Of a stretch of DNA of 64,000 nucleotides, positions 37,255-49,889 are shown one piece after another. Location: assembly GCA_027257055.1 (NCBI GenBank), contig JAPVLO010000138.1, positions 3,844,001 to 3,908,000 of the forward strand. Direction: 5' to 3'. The position numbers and the translations under genes were made by a program. The notes under the pieces are model-generated. The model saw nothing but the letters and a program-made list of their open reading frames with translations. It searched no databases and was not told where the DNA came from. Numbering within the stretch: position 1 is the stretch's first letter; every line of letters begins with the position of its first letter. The stretch comes from Cephalopachus bancanus (Eukaryota; Chordata; Mammalia; Primates; Tarsiidae).

Positions 37255-40200
37255 ACAAAAACAAAGTAACCATAAAAAAAACAGAATGATGAATGGAATC
37301 GTACCATGCATATCATTATTAACTCTGGATGTACATGGTCTCAATGCCCCACTAAAAAGATATAGACTGGCAGAATAGTTTTAAAAACATAACTCAAATA
37401 TCTACTGTCTTCAAGAAAGCCACTTCACTCATAAAAACTCCTATAGACTCAAGATAATGGATGGGGAAAAATATTCCACACAAATGGAAACCAAAAATGA
37501 GCAGAAGTAGCTATCCTCATATCAAGTAAAACAGACTTTAAATTAAGGACAGTAAAAAGAGACAAAGCTGGTCATTATATAATGATAAAGGGATCAATCC
37601 AACAAGAAGATATTACAATTTTAAATATGTATGCACCTACAGCCAGAGTCCCCAGCTTTATAAAACAAATTCTACTGACCTAAAAAAAAGAGATAGACAG
37701 CAATACAATAATAGTGGGAGGCTTCAACACTCCACTGACAGCAATAGACTGATCATCAAGGCATAAAATGAACAAAGAAACATTGGAGTTCATTGGGATC
37801 CTAGAGCAAATGAAACTGACATCTATAGAACATTCCATCCCTAAACTACAGAATATGAGCTTTTTCATCAGCACATGGAACATTTTCCAAGATCGACCAT
37901 GAATCAGGTCTTAACAAATTCAAATTGTATCAAGCACCTTCTCAAACCACAGTGGAATAAAACTAGAAATTAATTGCAAGAAGAACTGGCAAAAACAAAC
38001 AAAAATATAGATGTTAAACAATCTATTCATGAATGACCCATGGGTCAAAAATTGTCAAGATGGAAATTTAAAAATTCCTCAAAACAAAAGACAACAATGA
38101 AAAAACGTTATCAAAACCTCTGGGACACAGACAAAGCTGTACTTGGAGGAAAATTTATAGCACTTAATGCCTACATTAATAAGACTGAAAGACTGCATAC
38201 TGACAATTTAGCATCACACCTCAAGAAACTAGAAAAAATAAAAACAAGAAAGCTAGAAGAAAAAAAAAAGAAATAACAAAGATCTGAGAAGAACTAAATG
38301 AAACTGAAATTAAAAAATGCAAGGGATCAATCAGGCATAAGTTGGTTTTTTGAAAAGATAAACAAAATTGGTAGACCACTAGCTAGATTAATTAAGAAAT
38401 GAAAAGATTCAAATGAGCTCAATCAAAAATGAAAATGGAGACATTACCACTGATATGACAGAAATTCAAATGATCATTTGAGACTATTATGAACACCTCT
38501 ATGCAAACAAACTTGACAATCTAGAGGAAATCGATACATTCTTGAAAACATACAACCTTCAACCTTTAATCAAGAAGAAATAAAAAACCCTGAATAGACC
38601 AATAATGAGTATTGATTTGAAACAGTAATTAGAAATCTCCCAACAACAGCAACAACAAAATCCAGGACCTGATGGACCCACAGCAGAATTCTACTAGACC
38701 TTCAAAAAAGAATGGATACTAATTTTATTAAAGTTATTTCATATGATTGAAGAGGAGGGAGTCCTTGCTAACTTATTCTACATTGCCATTATCTGTCAGA
38801 TACCAAAGCCAGGAAAAGACATAACAAGAAAAGAAAACTACAGACCAATATCGCCTATGAAGACAGATGTGAAAATTCTTAACAAAATATTAGCAAGCCA
38901 AATTCAACAGCTCATAAAAAAAAAAATACACCCTAGTTTTATCCCAGGGATGCAATGATGGTTTGACATAATTTAATAAACATAATCCACTACATGACAG
39001 AATTATAAACAAAAATCGTATGATCATTTTGAAAGATGTAGAAAAAGCATTTGATAAAATCCAGCACCTCTTCAGGATGAAAAGCCCTCAACAAAATAGC
39101 CATAGAGGGAACATTCCTCAAAAAACCAAAGCCATATATGACAAACCTGCAGTCAATGTCATCCTGAACAAAGAAAAGTTGAATGTATTCCCCCTCAAAA
39201 CTGATACAAAGCAAGGATGCTCACTTTCACCCCTGTTGTCCAATGTAGTATTGAAAGTCCTAGCCAGAGCAATCAGATAAGAAAGAGAAATAAATTGTAT
39301 CCAAATTGGAAAAAATGGAATCAAATGATCTCTGTATGCTGACAATATGATCTTATACCTAAAGAATCCTAAAGATTCCTCCAAAAGACCCCTGGAATTG
39401 ATAAATGAATTCAGTAAAGTTTAAGAATACAATACACACAAATCAGTAGTACTACTATACAGCAATATCAATTAAGGTGAGAATCAAATCAAGAATTCAA
39501 TTTTATTTATAATAACAGCCAAAAAACAAAAATACTTAAGAATATATTTAATCAAGGAAGTAAAAGATCTCCGTAAAGAGAACTACAAAACTCTGATGAA
39601 AAATTGCAACAGACACAAACAAATGGAGAAACTTCCCATGATCATGGATTGGAAAAAATCAACATTGTTAAAGTGACCATATTACCTAAAGTAATCTACA
39701 GATTCAGCACAATTCCTATTGAATCCAAACATATTTTTTAATAGAATTAAAAATAAAATTCTAAAATTCATATGGAAACAAAAAAGAACCAGAATAGCCA
39801 AAGCAATCCCAAGTAAAAAGAACAAAGCTGGAGGCATCACACTACCTGACTTCAATTTATACTACAAGGCTGTAGTAACCAAAACAGTACGGTTCTGTTA
39901 CAAGAACAGAGCACGGACCAATGGAACAGAACAGACAATCCAAAAATAAACCCAGATACCTACAACCAACTGATCATTGACAAGCAGACAAAAGCATACA
40001 CTGGGGAAAGGGTACCCTATTCAACAAGTGATGCTGGGAAAATTGGGTAGCTGCATGCAGAAAAGTGAAACTTGATCCCTGTCTCTCACCATATACAAAA
40101 ATTAACTCAAGATGAATTAGAGACTTAAATGTCTGACTGAAAACCATACAAATTCTAGAAAAGAAAAAAAAAACAAAAAAAAAAAGGAAAAACTTTTATG

Positions 40201-40594
40201 GACATCAGCCTAGGCAAAGAATTTATGGTGAAAACCCCAAAGGCAAATGCAACAAAACCAAAAATAAACAAGTGGGACTTAGTCAAACCAAAAATTTTCT
40301 GCACAGCAAAAGAAATAAACAACAGAGCAAACAGGCAACCTACAGAAAGGGAGAAGATATTTTTTGTAAATATATCTGACAAAGGACTAACATCCAGAAT
40401 CTACTAAGAACTCAAAGAAATCAGCAAGAAAAATACAAAAACTGGGCAAATCACATGAACAGACATCTCTCAAAAGAAGATATACAAATGACCAACAAAC
40501 AAATGAAAAATGCTCAGTATCACTCATCATCATGGAAATGCAAATTAAAACCACAATGAAATACCAACTTATACCAGTCAGAATGGCTGTTATT

Positions 40595-40886
40595 TATTTA
40601 TTTATTTTTTGAGTTGGAGTCTCACTCTGTCTCCCAGACTGGAGTGCAGTGGCCACTCCCGGCCAATGCAGGCTTGACCTCTGGGCTCTGGCCATCCTTC
40701 CACCTCAGCCTTCCAAGTAGCTGGAACTACAGGTGCACGCTACCACACCTGGCTGATTTTTGATATATTGTAGAGATGAGGTCTTGTCAAGTTGCCCAGG
40801 TGGGTCTCGAACCCACGGGCTTCAGCAATCCACTCACCTCAGCCTCCCAAGGCCCGGGATTACAGGCTGAGCCACCGAGCCCTGCT
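40595..40886 (-). mobile_element. dimeric Alu, long-linker subfamily, inside L1
   Basis: Minus-strand Alu with 'gtcaagttgcccagg'. Target duplication CAGAATGGCTGTTATT / CAGAATGGCCATTATT (40579-40594 and 40887-40902), both matching L1 ORF2 text. The tail complement is (TTTA)n. Confidence 0.95.
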
Positions 40887-41561
40887 CAGAATGGCCATTA
40901 TTAAAAAATCAGAAAACAATGGATGCTGGCATGGATTTGAAGAAAGGGGACACTCATACTCTGCTGGTGGGTGTATAAAATAGTACAACCTCTATGGAAA
41001 GCTGTATGAAGATTACACAAATAACTGAAAATAGATCTACCATTTGATCCAGCAACCCACTACTAGGTACCTACCCTAAGAAACTGAGGTCATTATATAA
41101 AAAAGACGCCTGCACCCACATGTCCATCGCAGCAAAATTCACAATTGCAAAGATGTGGAATCAACCCAAATGCCCATCAACTGATAACAAAAATGCGACA
41201 TATATACATACCATGGTACACGATTTCGTTATGAAAAATACTGAAATAATGTCTTTTGCAGTAACTTGGACTGAGTTGGAGAACACCATTCTAAGTGAAC
41301 TAACTCAGAAACAAAACCAAACACCTCCTGTTCTCACATATAAACAGAAGCTAAACTAATGATAAGCAAAGACATAGAGGATGATATAATAGACACTGGA
41401 GACACAAAAGGGAAGGGGAGAAGGGATGGAGGGTAAAAAAAAATCACTCATGAAGTACCATGTGCACAGGTGAGGGTGTTGGGTACACTTAAAGCCCAAA
41501 CCAAAACTTTTGTACCCCTCAAAAACTTTTAAAATAAAACAATTTAAATACTCTAAAAATT

Positions 41562-42520
41562 ATAATAAACATGAATTATACTTTCATTTTTTTCACCAAA
41601 ATGGGTAATAGACCTACTATGTGCCACACACTATTCTGGTTACTGGGGATATAGCAATTAGCAAACAGATCAAAAGCCCAGCTCCCCCCGGTACTTAATT
41701 ACATAGTATTTTGGTTGAGGACATCTTTTGGTAACATCACACTGTGGTCAAAGGTGACCTGTAAGGCTACTTATCATTCATGGGCTGTCCTTATATTTCT
41801 AACAAAACAGTATTCTGAACTTCACTGGACTCACCATAATACAATATGATTTGTCTTAAATGTGTCATATTATTTCCTAAGTGAAGGGTAACCAGCATCC
41901 CATCAAATATAATCCTGACTTAGAATATTGTTCAACAAGGGCATTGTTCGATGTTATGGAAATTTTGCTTCTGAGGGATATTAAAAATAGAACATTGCAA
42001 GTTTTTTACAGTAGAGATAGAAAATAGATTCATTTTTCTAAGCTAGGCATGCTCTCCTCCAGAGAAGTTCATCCTTACAAAGATTTTTCTATACTTCAGA
42101 GTCTGCCGGGTCCCTTTTGAAAAACACACTGGGGTAAGTCTACTTCTATTTCTACTGATGGGAGCAAGACATGTGTGGCGGGAATGTCAGGTAGAGGGTT
42201 ACCAAAAGAGGATTAGAACATTTGATTTACTCATTTTTTTCTTGATCTCTCTTGTAAGGTACACTTTTAAGTTAACATGCTTAACAAAATAATTCTGTCT
42301 TTCCTACGGTTGCTGCTTTCTGCAATAGTTTGTCACAATGGCTACAGGCAAATTCCAGTTCTTTCTCTGTCCTGTACACTAATGGGAATTCTTAAGGCAA
42401 TATTTGTTCATTGTAGTAATCTTTTTTTATTTAATTATCAATTTTATTGTCTCCTTACCTTTTGCAGTAAATTTTCCTAAAATATATTTTTCAAAAAAAC
42501 TGAATCTTTTTATTCAAACT
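41562..42520. other. intergenic DNA, possible L2/MIR remnant
   Basis: Near 41605-41680 'ctactatgtgccacacacta' resembles a decayed L2-type repeat. Otherwise unassigned. Confidence 0.4.
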
Positions 42521-42521
42521 T

Positions 42522-43312
42522 TTTATTTTAAAGATGTGCAGTGCAATTCAGGGCTAGGTATACAAATGTTCATTATGCAGGTATCCTTGTTGAAGAGGTG
42601 TGAACCTCCCTCCCCTGGCAGATTCCCACCACTGCCAATCCTATGCCCACCCTCCCACCCCTGGCAGCTTCCCACTACTGCCAATCCTTTTCTTATAGTA
42701 TTACGATAATAGTTCAAGGTCCGCTTATGAAAACATGTAATACTCAGTTCTTTGTTTCTGTGATAGATCACTCAGTATTATAGACTCTTAAGTCCATCCA
42801 AATTGCTGTGAAATTCATAATTTTGTCCTTCTTTATGGTTGCATAATATTCCATCATGTATATGTACCATATTTTAAAAATTCAGTTCTCTTTCATTGGG
42901 CATCATGGTTGGTTCCATGTTTTTTGCTATTGTGAATAATACTGCAATAAACTTGTATGTGCAGGTATCTTTTTCATACAGTGATTTGAGTTCCTCCAGG
43001 TATATTCCCAGTAAGGGGATTGCAGGGTCGTATAGAAGGTCAATTTTTAGATCTTTTAGGAATCGCTGTTCTGTTTTCCACAGAGGTTGTACTAGTTTAT
43101 ACAGCCACCAACAGTGTAGAAGTGTTCCCTTTCCCCAACATCTGTTTTTTTTTTTTATTTTTATTTTTTTAGTTATTGATGATGGCCAAACTGACTGGAG
43201 TTGGGTGGTTTCTCAGTGTGGTTTTAATTTGCATTTCTTTGATGACTAGTGGGGCTCAGCATTTTTTCATGTATCTGTTGACTGCTCATACGTCTTCTTC
43301 TGAGAAGTGATA
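42522..43312 (-). mobile_element. strepsirrhine-type L1 3' end
   Basis: Same family and orientation as the L1 at 32417-33287: 3' UTR ('gatgtgcagtgcaattcagg') then ORF2 C-terminus. A T-rich stretch at 43145-43171 replaces the usual 'tctgttgttgtttg' text. No frame survives. Confidence 0.88.
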
Positions 43313-43315
43313 GAC

Positions 43316-46300
43316 TAAATCTTACACTCATCTCAGTCTTCATTAAACATTACATGAAGAAATTCCGTGAAAAAACGCTGCATACAAAGAAGGATAATAA
43401 ACAGAAAATGTGTCACTCCTCTAAATGGTACTTAGTGCAGAGATGGGTAGATGTATCTGGACCAGGAATAATGTGACAATGTGACATCTTTTCTTGATTT
43501 CTCAGGTCTAATCATAGAGTCCAGATAAGGTAAATACAAGAAGTGTACATGATTAGATAAAGCTCACAGATGTACATTGACATCCATATCCTTCTTAATT
43601 ACACTAATCAAGAAATTAACTGAACTGAACCTAAAAATAAAAACGTGCTTATTCCTGTGAAGGCCTCTTTGTCAATGCTCTGTGTCAATGAACATATCTA
43701 AACACCTGCATCTTCAATGGTGGTGGCCGCTGCCTCTTCAGAGCCCTCTAGTGGAGTTCAGGACCCATAGCAGTTTCCCAAATCTCAGACCTGACAAAAA
43801 AGCATCTTTCATGAAATCAAGGGAAGTAAGTACTGACATGCGACATTACTCCCTCATTTGTTCACATGTGACAGTATCACCCCCAGACAGACTTCCTGTA
43901 AGTAAATTTGACTTGTGAATTTATTCCAGCTTTTGTCCTCTAAAGTGAACAAGGAAAGGGTCTGAATATTTAATAGGGACTTTATTATTTCAAAAAAATA
44001 CCATTATTTCAAAAAAATAACTACCGAACATTTGAGCTGTCTAACAACTTAAGCAATAAAAATTGCAAAGCGAATGTGCTTGAAAATAGGAAAAATATAA
44101 CAAATGTTTTGAATCCTTTCATTGCCATAATTAACAGCTAAAAAAGGATATAATTATTTTCCTAGAAAAAAGTATATCGTCAGTGTATTTGCAATTATTT
44201 TAAGTATTTTAGGTGTAATCTCTCTTACTTTGATTTATTTTTCAAACTGAGTTAATTTTCAATTTCAACCATCTCTGCAAACTTTGTAACACTGTATAGA
44301 TGAAAATATATTTGGGCATTGATAAAAATCTACAGTTTGAAGTGGAAGTAGCTTCCATTGTAACTTAGGAAGTATTGCCTGGCTACAGACGATTGGCATT
44401 AAGATGTGCACTACCTGCCACATTTTAAATTATTTATCATTATTTAACCACGGTATTGACGTGACATAATAGGGATTACTGACCTGCAGCATGGTCTAGG
44501 AGACAAATTGGAAAAGCAGGTGAGGTTATTTGGACACTTGTGGAAACCAGAGCATCCGTGAAAAATCACAAATGCTTGACACTGCTGAATACGAGCCCTC
44601 TATGACTTAATATGAATTATTGTTCCGGTTCCCAGATGAATTGACGACTATGCTTAGACAAGCACATAATCAGTTAATTTTTCTATATTAAGTAACCCTA
44701 TGCTGAAGGCTTATGAGATAGTTTAGAAAAAAAAATTGAAGACACGTGTTCTCAAAAGACACTTCTATAGAACATTTAATAATCCTTTTATGCTTTATGT
44801 GAAAAAAAATACTTTGGATGCTCCTATATTTTTACCTGAGCCATAAATATAGCATCTGGAATGACATCCCTAGAAAAAATGTCCTTCCATTGATAGGTTA
44901 CATTGCTATTATTTGTTTTACTGAACCATATAACAGGCCATTGTGAAAATGAAATGTCATTTTGTGTTTTGAATTAATTGATAAAAATGAAGGGTTGTTA
45001 TTTTCTCATGATTAGATACACTTCCTAATACTTGTAAACACAAATTTGTTTTGTGTTAAGTCATGGGTTGTTTTTACTGTGGTTTTATGTCTGTCAAGCT
45101 CTACAAATCTCCTTGGATAGATGAAATCTGGTCTCTTTATACGTATCTCAAGAAATTATCATCATACTATCATGATCACATGTTCAATATATTTGAAACA
45201 AAATGGAATAGGTTAGTACACATTATTGTGCTGAATGGTGTTTTCTCTTTTCTAGACAATGTCAGGCAATTTCTGTTGTCATTAAGGAACTTAAAATATT
45301 GGGCAGACAGTTTACTCACTTGAAACAGTTAAATGACCATGAAAATCAGTAAATGGTAAAATACTTTTAAGAATTATTTATATAAAAGTGAAATAGGCAT
45401 CTACAGTAAAGATGGTGTAGTCTTGGATATACACCTTCAAGAAGAGAGAGACAGGGTAATAGTAACTGGTTTTTATCTAACTGGTTTGCTGGAGCAGTAG
45501 GTTTATCTTGAAGTTTGCTGGAAGATGAGTTTGAATGAATGGATCTGTGCATTCCATATTTTTACCACATCTGATTCTTTCAAATTTTGACGCTTATATG
45601 TGAACATATCTCACATGTTTACACTAATTTTCAAAATGAAATCTATACGTGTTAGAACTCTGCCACAAAGTATTGTCAGACTTGTGGCAGACTATACCTT
45701 GGAGCTTGTTAGAAATGCAGAATCTCAGACCCTGCCCAAATTTCCTAATTCAGAATCTGCATTTTAACAAACTCCGCTCTAGAAAATACCATCGGGCGAT
45801 GTGTTGTCTTTCTAGGTAATGGACACAATATTTCATGTGTGTCTACATGAAGGTCCATACGTAGACTGACGTATTTATGTGTGTGTATACACATGACCAT
45901 TTTTCGAAAATAGACTTGAAAGGACTGTAATCTAGGTTCTATCTCATCCCAAACCTTCCTTCACTCCTTCATGTCTCAAGCCTCATATGCTCTTGTCCAG
46001 AGTTTGCTCAGAGTTTGGGGATGTTTTCCTTAGATTTTAAGATGAACTCTTGGTTTGTTTTGACTGTCTTTTGGCAAGAGAGATGGAAGACGAGAAAATA
46101 ATGGTAGTAGTAAAATTTGCTTTAAAAATGGAGAAATGTTTCCGAAGTAATTATAAAAATGAATGTAAGAGTACGTTTTAAATAGCATTGTTTTATCCTA
46201 AAAAGCCTATCGTGTTTATATTCCCCATTTTTTCCTGCTTTTCTTTGGACAGTTTTATAACAATTGGATGAAATCTTTCAAGTTTATAATTAGTATTTCA

Positions 46301-46993
46301 ATTTCAATTAACTCAGGCATGCTAATTTTTATACTGATTGCATAAACTTGCATGTTTATATTCAAGACATGCTAATTCAGTGGATATCAGTTAAAATACA
46401 ACAAATTAATGTGTGCAACCTACTGTGACTATTTTCAAATCCAAAATTCAGTAATTGTCCTGAAAAATCACTGAACTTTAAGAAGCTTTCTTAGATTATT
46501 CCATTCTTCAAATCACCTTCAAGCGCTCAAGCACTTAGACAACCAAAAATTTCCTGCAAAGTTTCCCATATTTTTTCCGAACACTCTTGGTAAATGGCAA
46601 GCACCATGAATATCTTCCCTAGGGTTGCCTCTGATTGGGTAAACATAATGACGTCATGAATGTTTTATTCTTTCTCTAACTGGAAAATGATAGGCACTAA
46701 GAAATGTTTCAGCTCTAAATGTCATTTTCTGGAAGAGAATTTCCAATCTTGTGTTCTTTCCATTAAGTAGAAAGACCATTTTGTTTTTAGTCTTGCTCAA
46801 ACTTTAACTTATGAAAACTTACCTGAAGTTTCATCCCTAGTTTCTACTCTGACTCTGATGCTTTTTACCTTCTTATTTACTCCTATTCAATTTATTATTA
46901 TAATTATTTAGCTTCCTTCTGAATATTTTGTTTAATCAGATTAATATTCTGGGTCTTCCTTTTTCCTCACAGTTTGCGAGCTTCCTGGGCAAC
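43316..46993. other. AT-rich intergenic DNA
   Basis: A 3.7-kb stretch without supported genes. The frame 45063-45323 (86 codons) has no recognisable domain and no splice context. A short duplicated 'attatttcaaaaaaata' lies near 43985-44020, and a MER5A fragment is listed separately. Confidence 0.5.
45695..45790 (-). mobile_element. MER5A-like DNA transposon fragment
   Basis: 'cttgttagaaatgcagaatc', 'tcagaatctgcattttaaca' match the central part of the MER5A nonautonomous hAT-Charlie repeat. Confidence 0.65.
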
Positions 46994-46995
46994 TA

Positions 46996-47931
46996 TAAGG
47001 TCTGACAATTAGCTTTGTGAATTTACTACTGTGTGCCTACGTGGGCAGCCCTGTACAAACAAATCAGTAAGGTTTCATAACCTTGGTATATCTGTGTGTC
47101 ACAGCTGTATTCATGTTGACGTGTGCAGTGTCTTGTTAAGTGGTGTTTATTATTGTGGTATGTTTTTGTGTGCTGTCGTGAGACTGTTGGAGCTTGAATG
47201 CTAACAAAGAGCAAACATTAAATTTCTTGTTAAACCTGGCAAGAGTGGAAGTGAAATAAGGAACATGTTAGTCCGAGTTTATGGGGAATATTCCATGAAG
47301 ACAATGGCAGTATACAAATGGATTGAACATTTTTCTGAGGAGAAAGTGTCACTGTTGAAGGGCAGTCAGAATGGCCAGTAATGAGAAGAACAGGCAAACA
47401 CATGGCAAAAATTTGTCAAATTGTGCATCAAAATCTTTGACTGACTGTGAGAAATACAGCAGACCAAACAGATATTTGTAGAAAAACAAAAAAATCTTAA
47501 CTGAAAATCTTGGCATGAGAAACGTGTGTGCAAAAATGGTCCCAAAGGAGCTCTTACATCACAACAATGCACCAGCCCACACAGCACTGTCTGTGGGCAA
47601 GTTTTTAGCCAGTAAACAAGTAACTGTATTGGAACACCCTGTCTACTCACCTGATATGGCCCCCAATGACTTTTTCTTTACCTGAAGATAAATGAAATAT
47701 CGAACCGAAGACATTTTGATGACATTCAGGCCATCAAAGCCAATGCAACGACAGCTCTGATGGCCATTCCAGAAAGAGTTCCAAAATTGCTGTGATGGGA
47801 GGACTAGGCACCGGCATCAGTGTATAACTTCCCAAGAGGAGTACTTAGGAGGCGACCACAGTGGTACTCAGTAATGAGGTGTGTAGCACTTTTTTTGAGG
47901 ATGAGTTCATGAGATTAATTGTCAGCTCTTA
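46996..47931 (+). mobile_element. mariner DNA transposon, core-deleted
   Basis: A 936-bp Tc1/mariner element. Imperfect terminal inverted repeats of about 30 bp begin TAAGGTCTGACAATTAG (left) and TAAGAGCTGACAATTAA (right, reverse complement), flanked by TA (46994-46995, 47932-47933). Inside are transposase remnants on the plus strand: a helix-turn-helix-like VYGEYSMKTMAVYKW near 47275, then MRNVCAKMVPK near 47515, ELLHHNNAPAHT near 47550 and YSPDMAPNDFFF near 47645. The segment normally holding the first catalytic aspartate (GDESW region) is gone, joined at about 47546. The second aspartate is N in HHNNAPAH. Frameshifts and stops are also present. The ends differ from what I know of HSMAR1 and HSMAR2. 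Confidence 0.88.
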
Positions 47932-47933
47932 TA

Positions 47934-48408
47934 CCTTGACTCCCCTGGATTATGCTCCTACCAAGTTACCAAAGATTTCCGGCTTGCAGTTGGTGCCCTG
48001 CCTTTCTTTCTGGGCTTCTTGTTTCATCTCCAATTACTTGCTGTGTTATCTGCACTTGGTTTTCAACAAGCCCTAAACAAAACTTGCCATTGAATTGCTT
48101 TTCCTCTTCTTCCCAAATCAGATGCACTGTATTTCTTGTCAATGAATTGCATCACTAGTCAGCTAAGCACAAGAGAGGGTAATGTGTGTGCCTCTTTCAT
48201 TTTGCAATACTGTCATTGCCTTGCTTTCCTCTTTTTGAGACTTCTCTTCTGAGCATACCATCCTGAAAGAATAGTATAGCTACTGTTTCTAGCCCCTCAC
48301 TTCTCATCTACTTCTTTATCTTAATAGAATTTGTAGACCCACTATGGCATTAAAGCTGCTACCACAAAAATCTGCCCTGTGGAAAGAGGCGTTTGTATTT
48401 GTTGTTGT
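47934..48408. other. unassigned DNA
   Basis: No gene. The region around 47940-48160 is moderately pyrimidine-rich and may be old repeat. Confidence 0.4.
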
Positions 48409-48410
48409 AG

Positions 48411-49017
48411 TTCTTTTTCAGTCATGGTCTCATTCTGTTACCCAGGCTGAAGTGCAGTGGCACAATCCTGACTCACCAGAGCCCTGACCTCCTGGGCTCA
48501 GGCCATCCTTCTGCCCCAGCCTCTTTTTTTTTTTTTTTTTGAGTTGGAGTCTCACTCTGTCACCCAGACTGGAGTGCAGCGGCCACTCCCGGCCACTGCA
48601 GCCTCCACCTGCTGGGCTCCCGCGATCCTTCCGCCTCAGCCTTCCAAGTAGCCAAAATTACAGACATGCGCTACCACGCCTGGCTGATTTTTTGATTTAT
48701 TGTAGAGATGAGGTCTCGCTGCCTGGGTGGGTCTCGAACCCGTGGGCTCAGGCAATCCACTCATCTCAGCCTCCCAAAGGCGCAGGATTACAGGCTGAGC
48801 CACCGAGCCCGGCTGCCCCAGCCTCTTGAGTAGCTGGGACTACAGGCGTGCACCACTCTCCATGCCTGGCTAATTATTATTATTTTTTTCTTTTTTGTGT
48901 AGTTGAGGTCTTGTTTTGTGGCCCATGCTGGTCTTGAACTCCTGGGTTCAAGCAATCTTCCTGCCTCGTCCTCCCGAAGTGCTGGGACTACAGTCAAGAG
49001 CCAGCATGTCCGACCTG
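48411..49017 (-). mobile_element. old Alu split by a younger Alu
   Basis: The outer element is a diverged Alu on the minus strand: its 3' part ('tcatggtctcattctgttac') lies at 48411-48524 and its 5' part ('cttgagtagctgggactac') at 48814-49017. The inner Alu landed between the two arms. Confidence 0.85.
48525..48813 (-). mobile_element. dimeric Alu, short-linker subfamily, nested
   Basis: Full-length Alu in the same orientation as its host. Target duplication TGCCCCAGCCTCT (48512-48524 and 48814-48826) comes from the host Alu. Confidence 0.97.
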
Positions 49018-49019
49018 GC

Positions 49020-49250
49020 ATTCATATTTGAAGGAAGCTCCAGGAGTGTCCTAATAAATACAAAGCAACATCTGGCCTCAAAATAGAATGTAAACAACAG
49101 AGAATCTCTCCATGGTTTGACTCTGGAGTAAGGTACATCACGCAATAAGTACAGTGTGTCCATAACCTGAGCATCATTCTGGATAGATGTGAAAGCCAGT
49201 GGTGCCAACAGACAGAGGAGAGCAATGAATTTGGCCACAGTAGGTATGAA
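49020..49250 (-). mobile_element. L2-like fragment
   Basis: Its reverse complement aligns by eye with 51870-52060 ('cctactgtggccaaattcat' against 'cctactgtgaccaaatccat', and 'cacatctatccagaatg'). Both belong to one old LINE-2-like family. The minus-strand frames across it are repeat-derived. Confidence 0.5.
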
Positions 49251-49394
49251 GAGGGTAGAGACGAACGCAGCAGATTCCGAGAAGATCTTATCAAGAAGGG
49301 TGTCAAATCCAACGGTGACTTTTCAGTCCACCTTTTCTTGACTATGTTCTGTCCTCATACACTTAAAAACACACCATTTGTGAAAACAATTCAC
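49251..49394. repeat. inverted repeat, left arm
   Basis: The reverse complement recurs at 50048-50192 with about five differences over roughly 140 bases. The arms share 'tcaagaagggtgtcaaatcc', 'gtgacttttcagtccacc' and 'cacaccatttgtgaaaac'. The arms are separated by about 650 bp that include a younger Alu. Confidence 0.9.
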
Positions 49395-49576
49395 AAGCTT
49401 GTCTTCTATAAGCTAATTTCTTCGAATCCTTTGTTCTTCTCTGTTTCTGAGTGCCTTTTAGATACTGGTGGGTGCTAGAGTTCCATCCTTGGCCAACCAA
49501 TCTTCCTCCCAACAGTCTGCTTACATGAGTGTGCAGACTTATTTTTACATACTAATGACTTCCAAAGAAAAGACTC

Positions 49577-49870
49577 CTTGCTGGGCTCAGTGGCTCAGCC
49601 TGTAATCCCGCGCCTTTGGGAGGCTGAGGTGAGTGGATTGCCTGAGCCCACGGGTTCGAGACCCGTCCGGGCAGCGAGACCTCATCTCTACAATAAATCA
49701 AAAAAAAAAATCAGCCGGGCATGGTAGCGCGTGCCTGTAATTCCGGCTACTCGGAAGGCTGAGGTGGAAGGATCGTCGGAGCCCAGCAGGTTGAGGTTGC
49801 GGTGGCCGGGAGCGGCCACTGCACTCCAGTCTGGGCGACAGAGTGAGACTCCAACTCAAAAAAAAAAAAA
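49577..49870 (+). mobile_element. dimeric Alu, short-linker subfamily
   Basis: Full-length Alu between the inverted-repeat arms. Target duplication AAAGAAAAGACTC-like / AAAGAAATGACTC-like. Confidence 0.95.
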
Positions 49871-49889
49871 GAAAGAAAGAAATGACTCT

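Larger units (their letters stand above)
35060..41560 (+). mobile_element. near full-length, inactive L1
   Basis: A roughly 6.5-kb LINE-1. The relatively GC-rich 5' UTR occupies about 35060-36140, degraded ORF1 about 36150-37250, and ORF2 from about 37310 (endonuclease region) to about 41370, followed by a 3' UTR ('gggaaggggagaagggatgg') and A-rich tail. ORF2 shows [15 protein letters not shown] near 39021, GCSLSPLLSNVVLKV near 39210 and [16 protein letters not shown] near 39827. Many stops and frameshifts break all frames. An Alu sits in the ORF2 3' part. The (CA)n and (ATAG)n tracts lie in the ORF1 region. Confidence 0.85.

Noticed and set aside
45063..45323. 86-codon frame as a possible small gene
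   Set aside because: No domain, no codon bias I can argue for, no promoter or splice context.
48948..49312. Secreted-looking 96-codon frames (MAKFIALLCLLAPLAF...) on the minus strand
   Set aside because: They lie in an L2-like repeat that also occurs at 51.9-52.0 kb, and overlap an inverted-repeat arm; no splice or conservation support.
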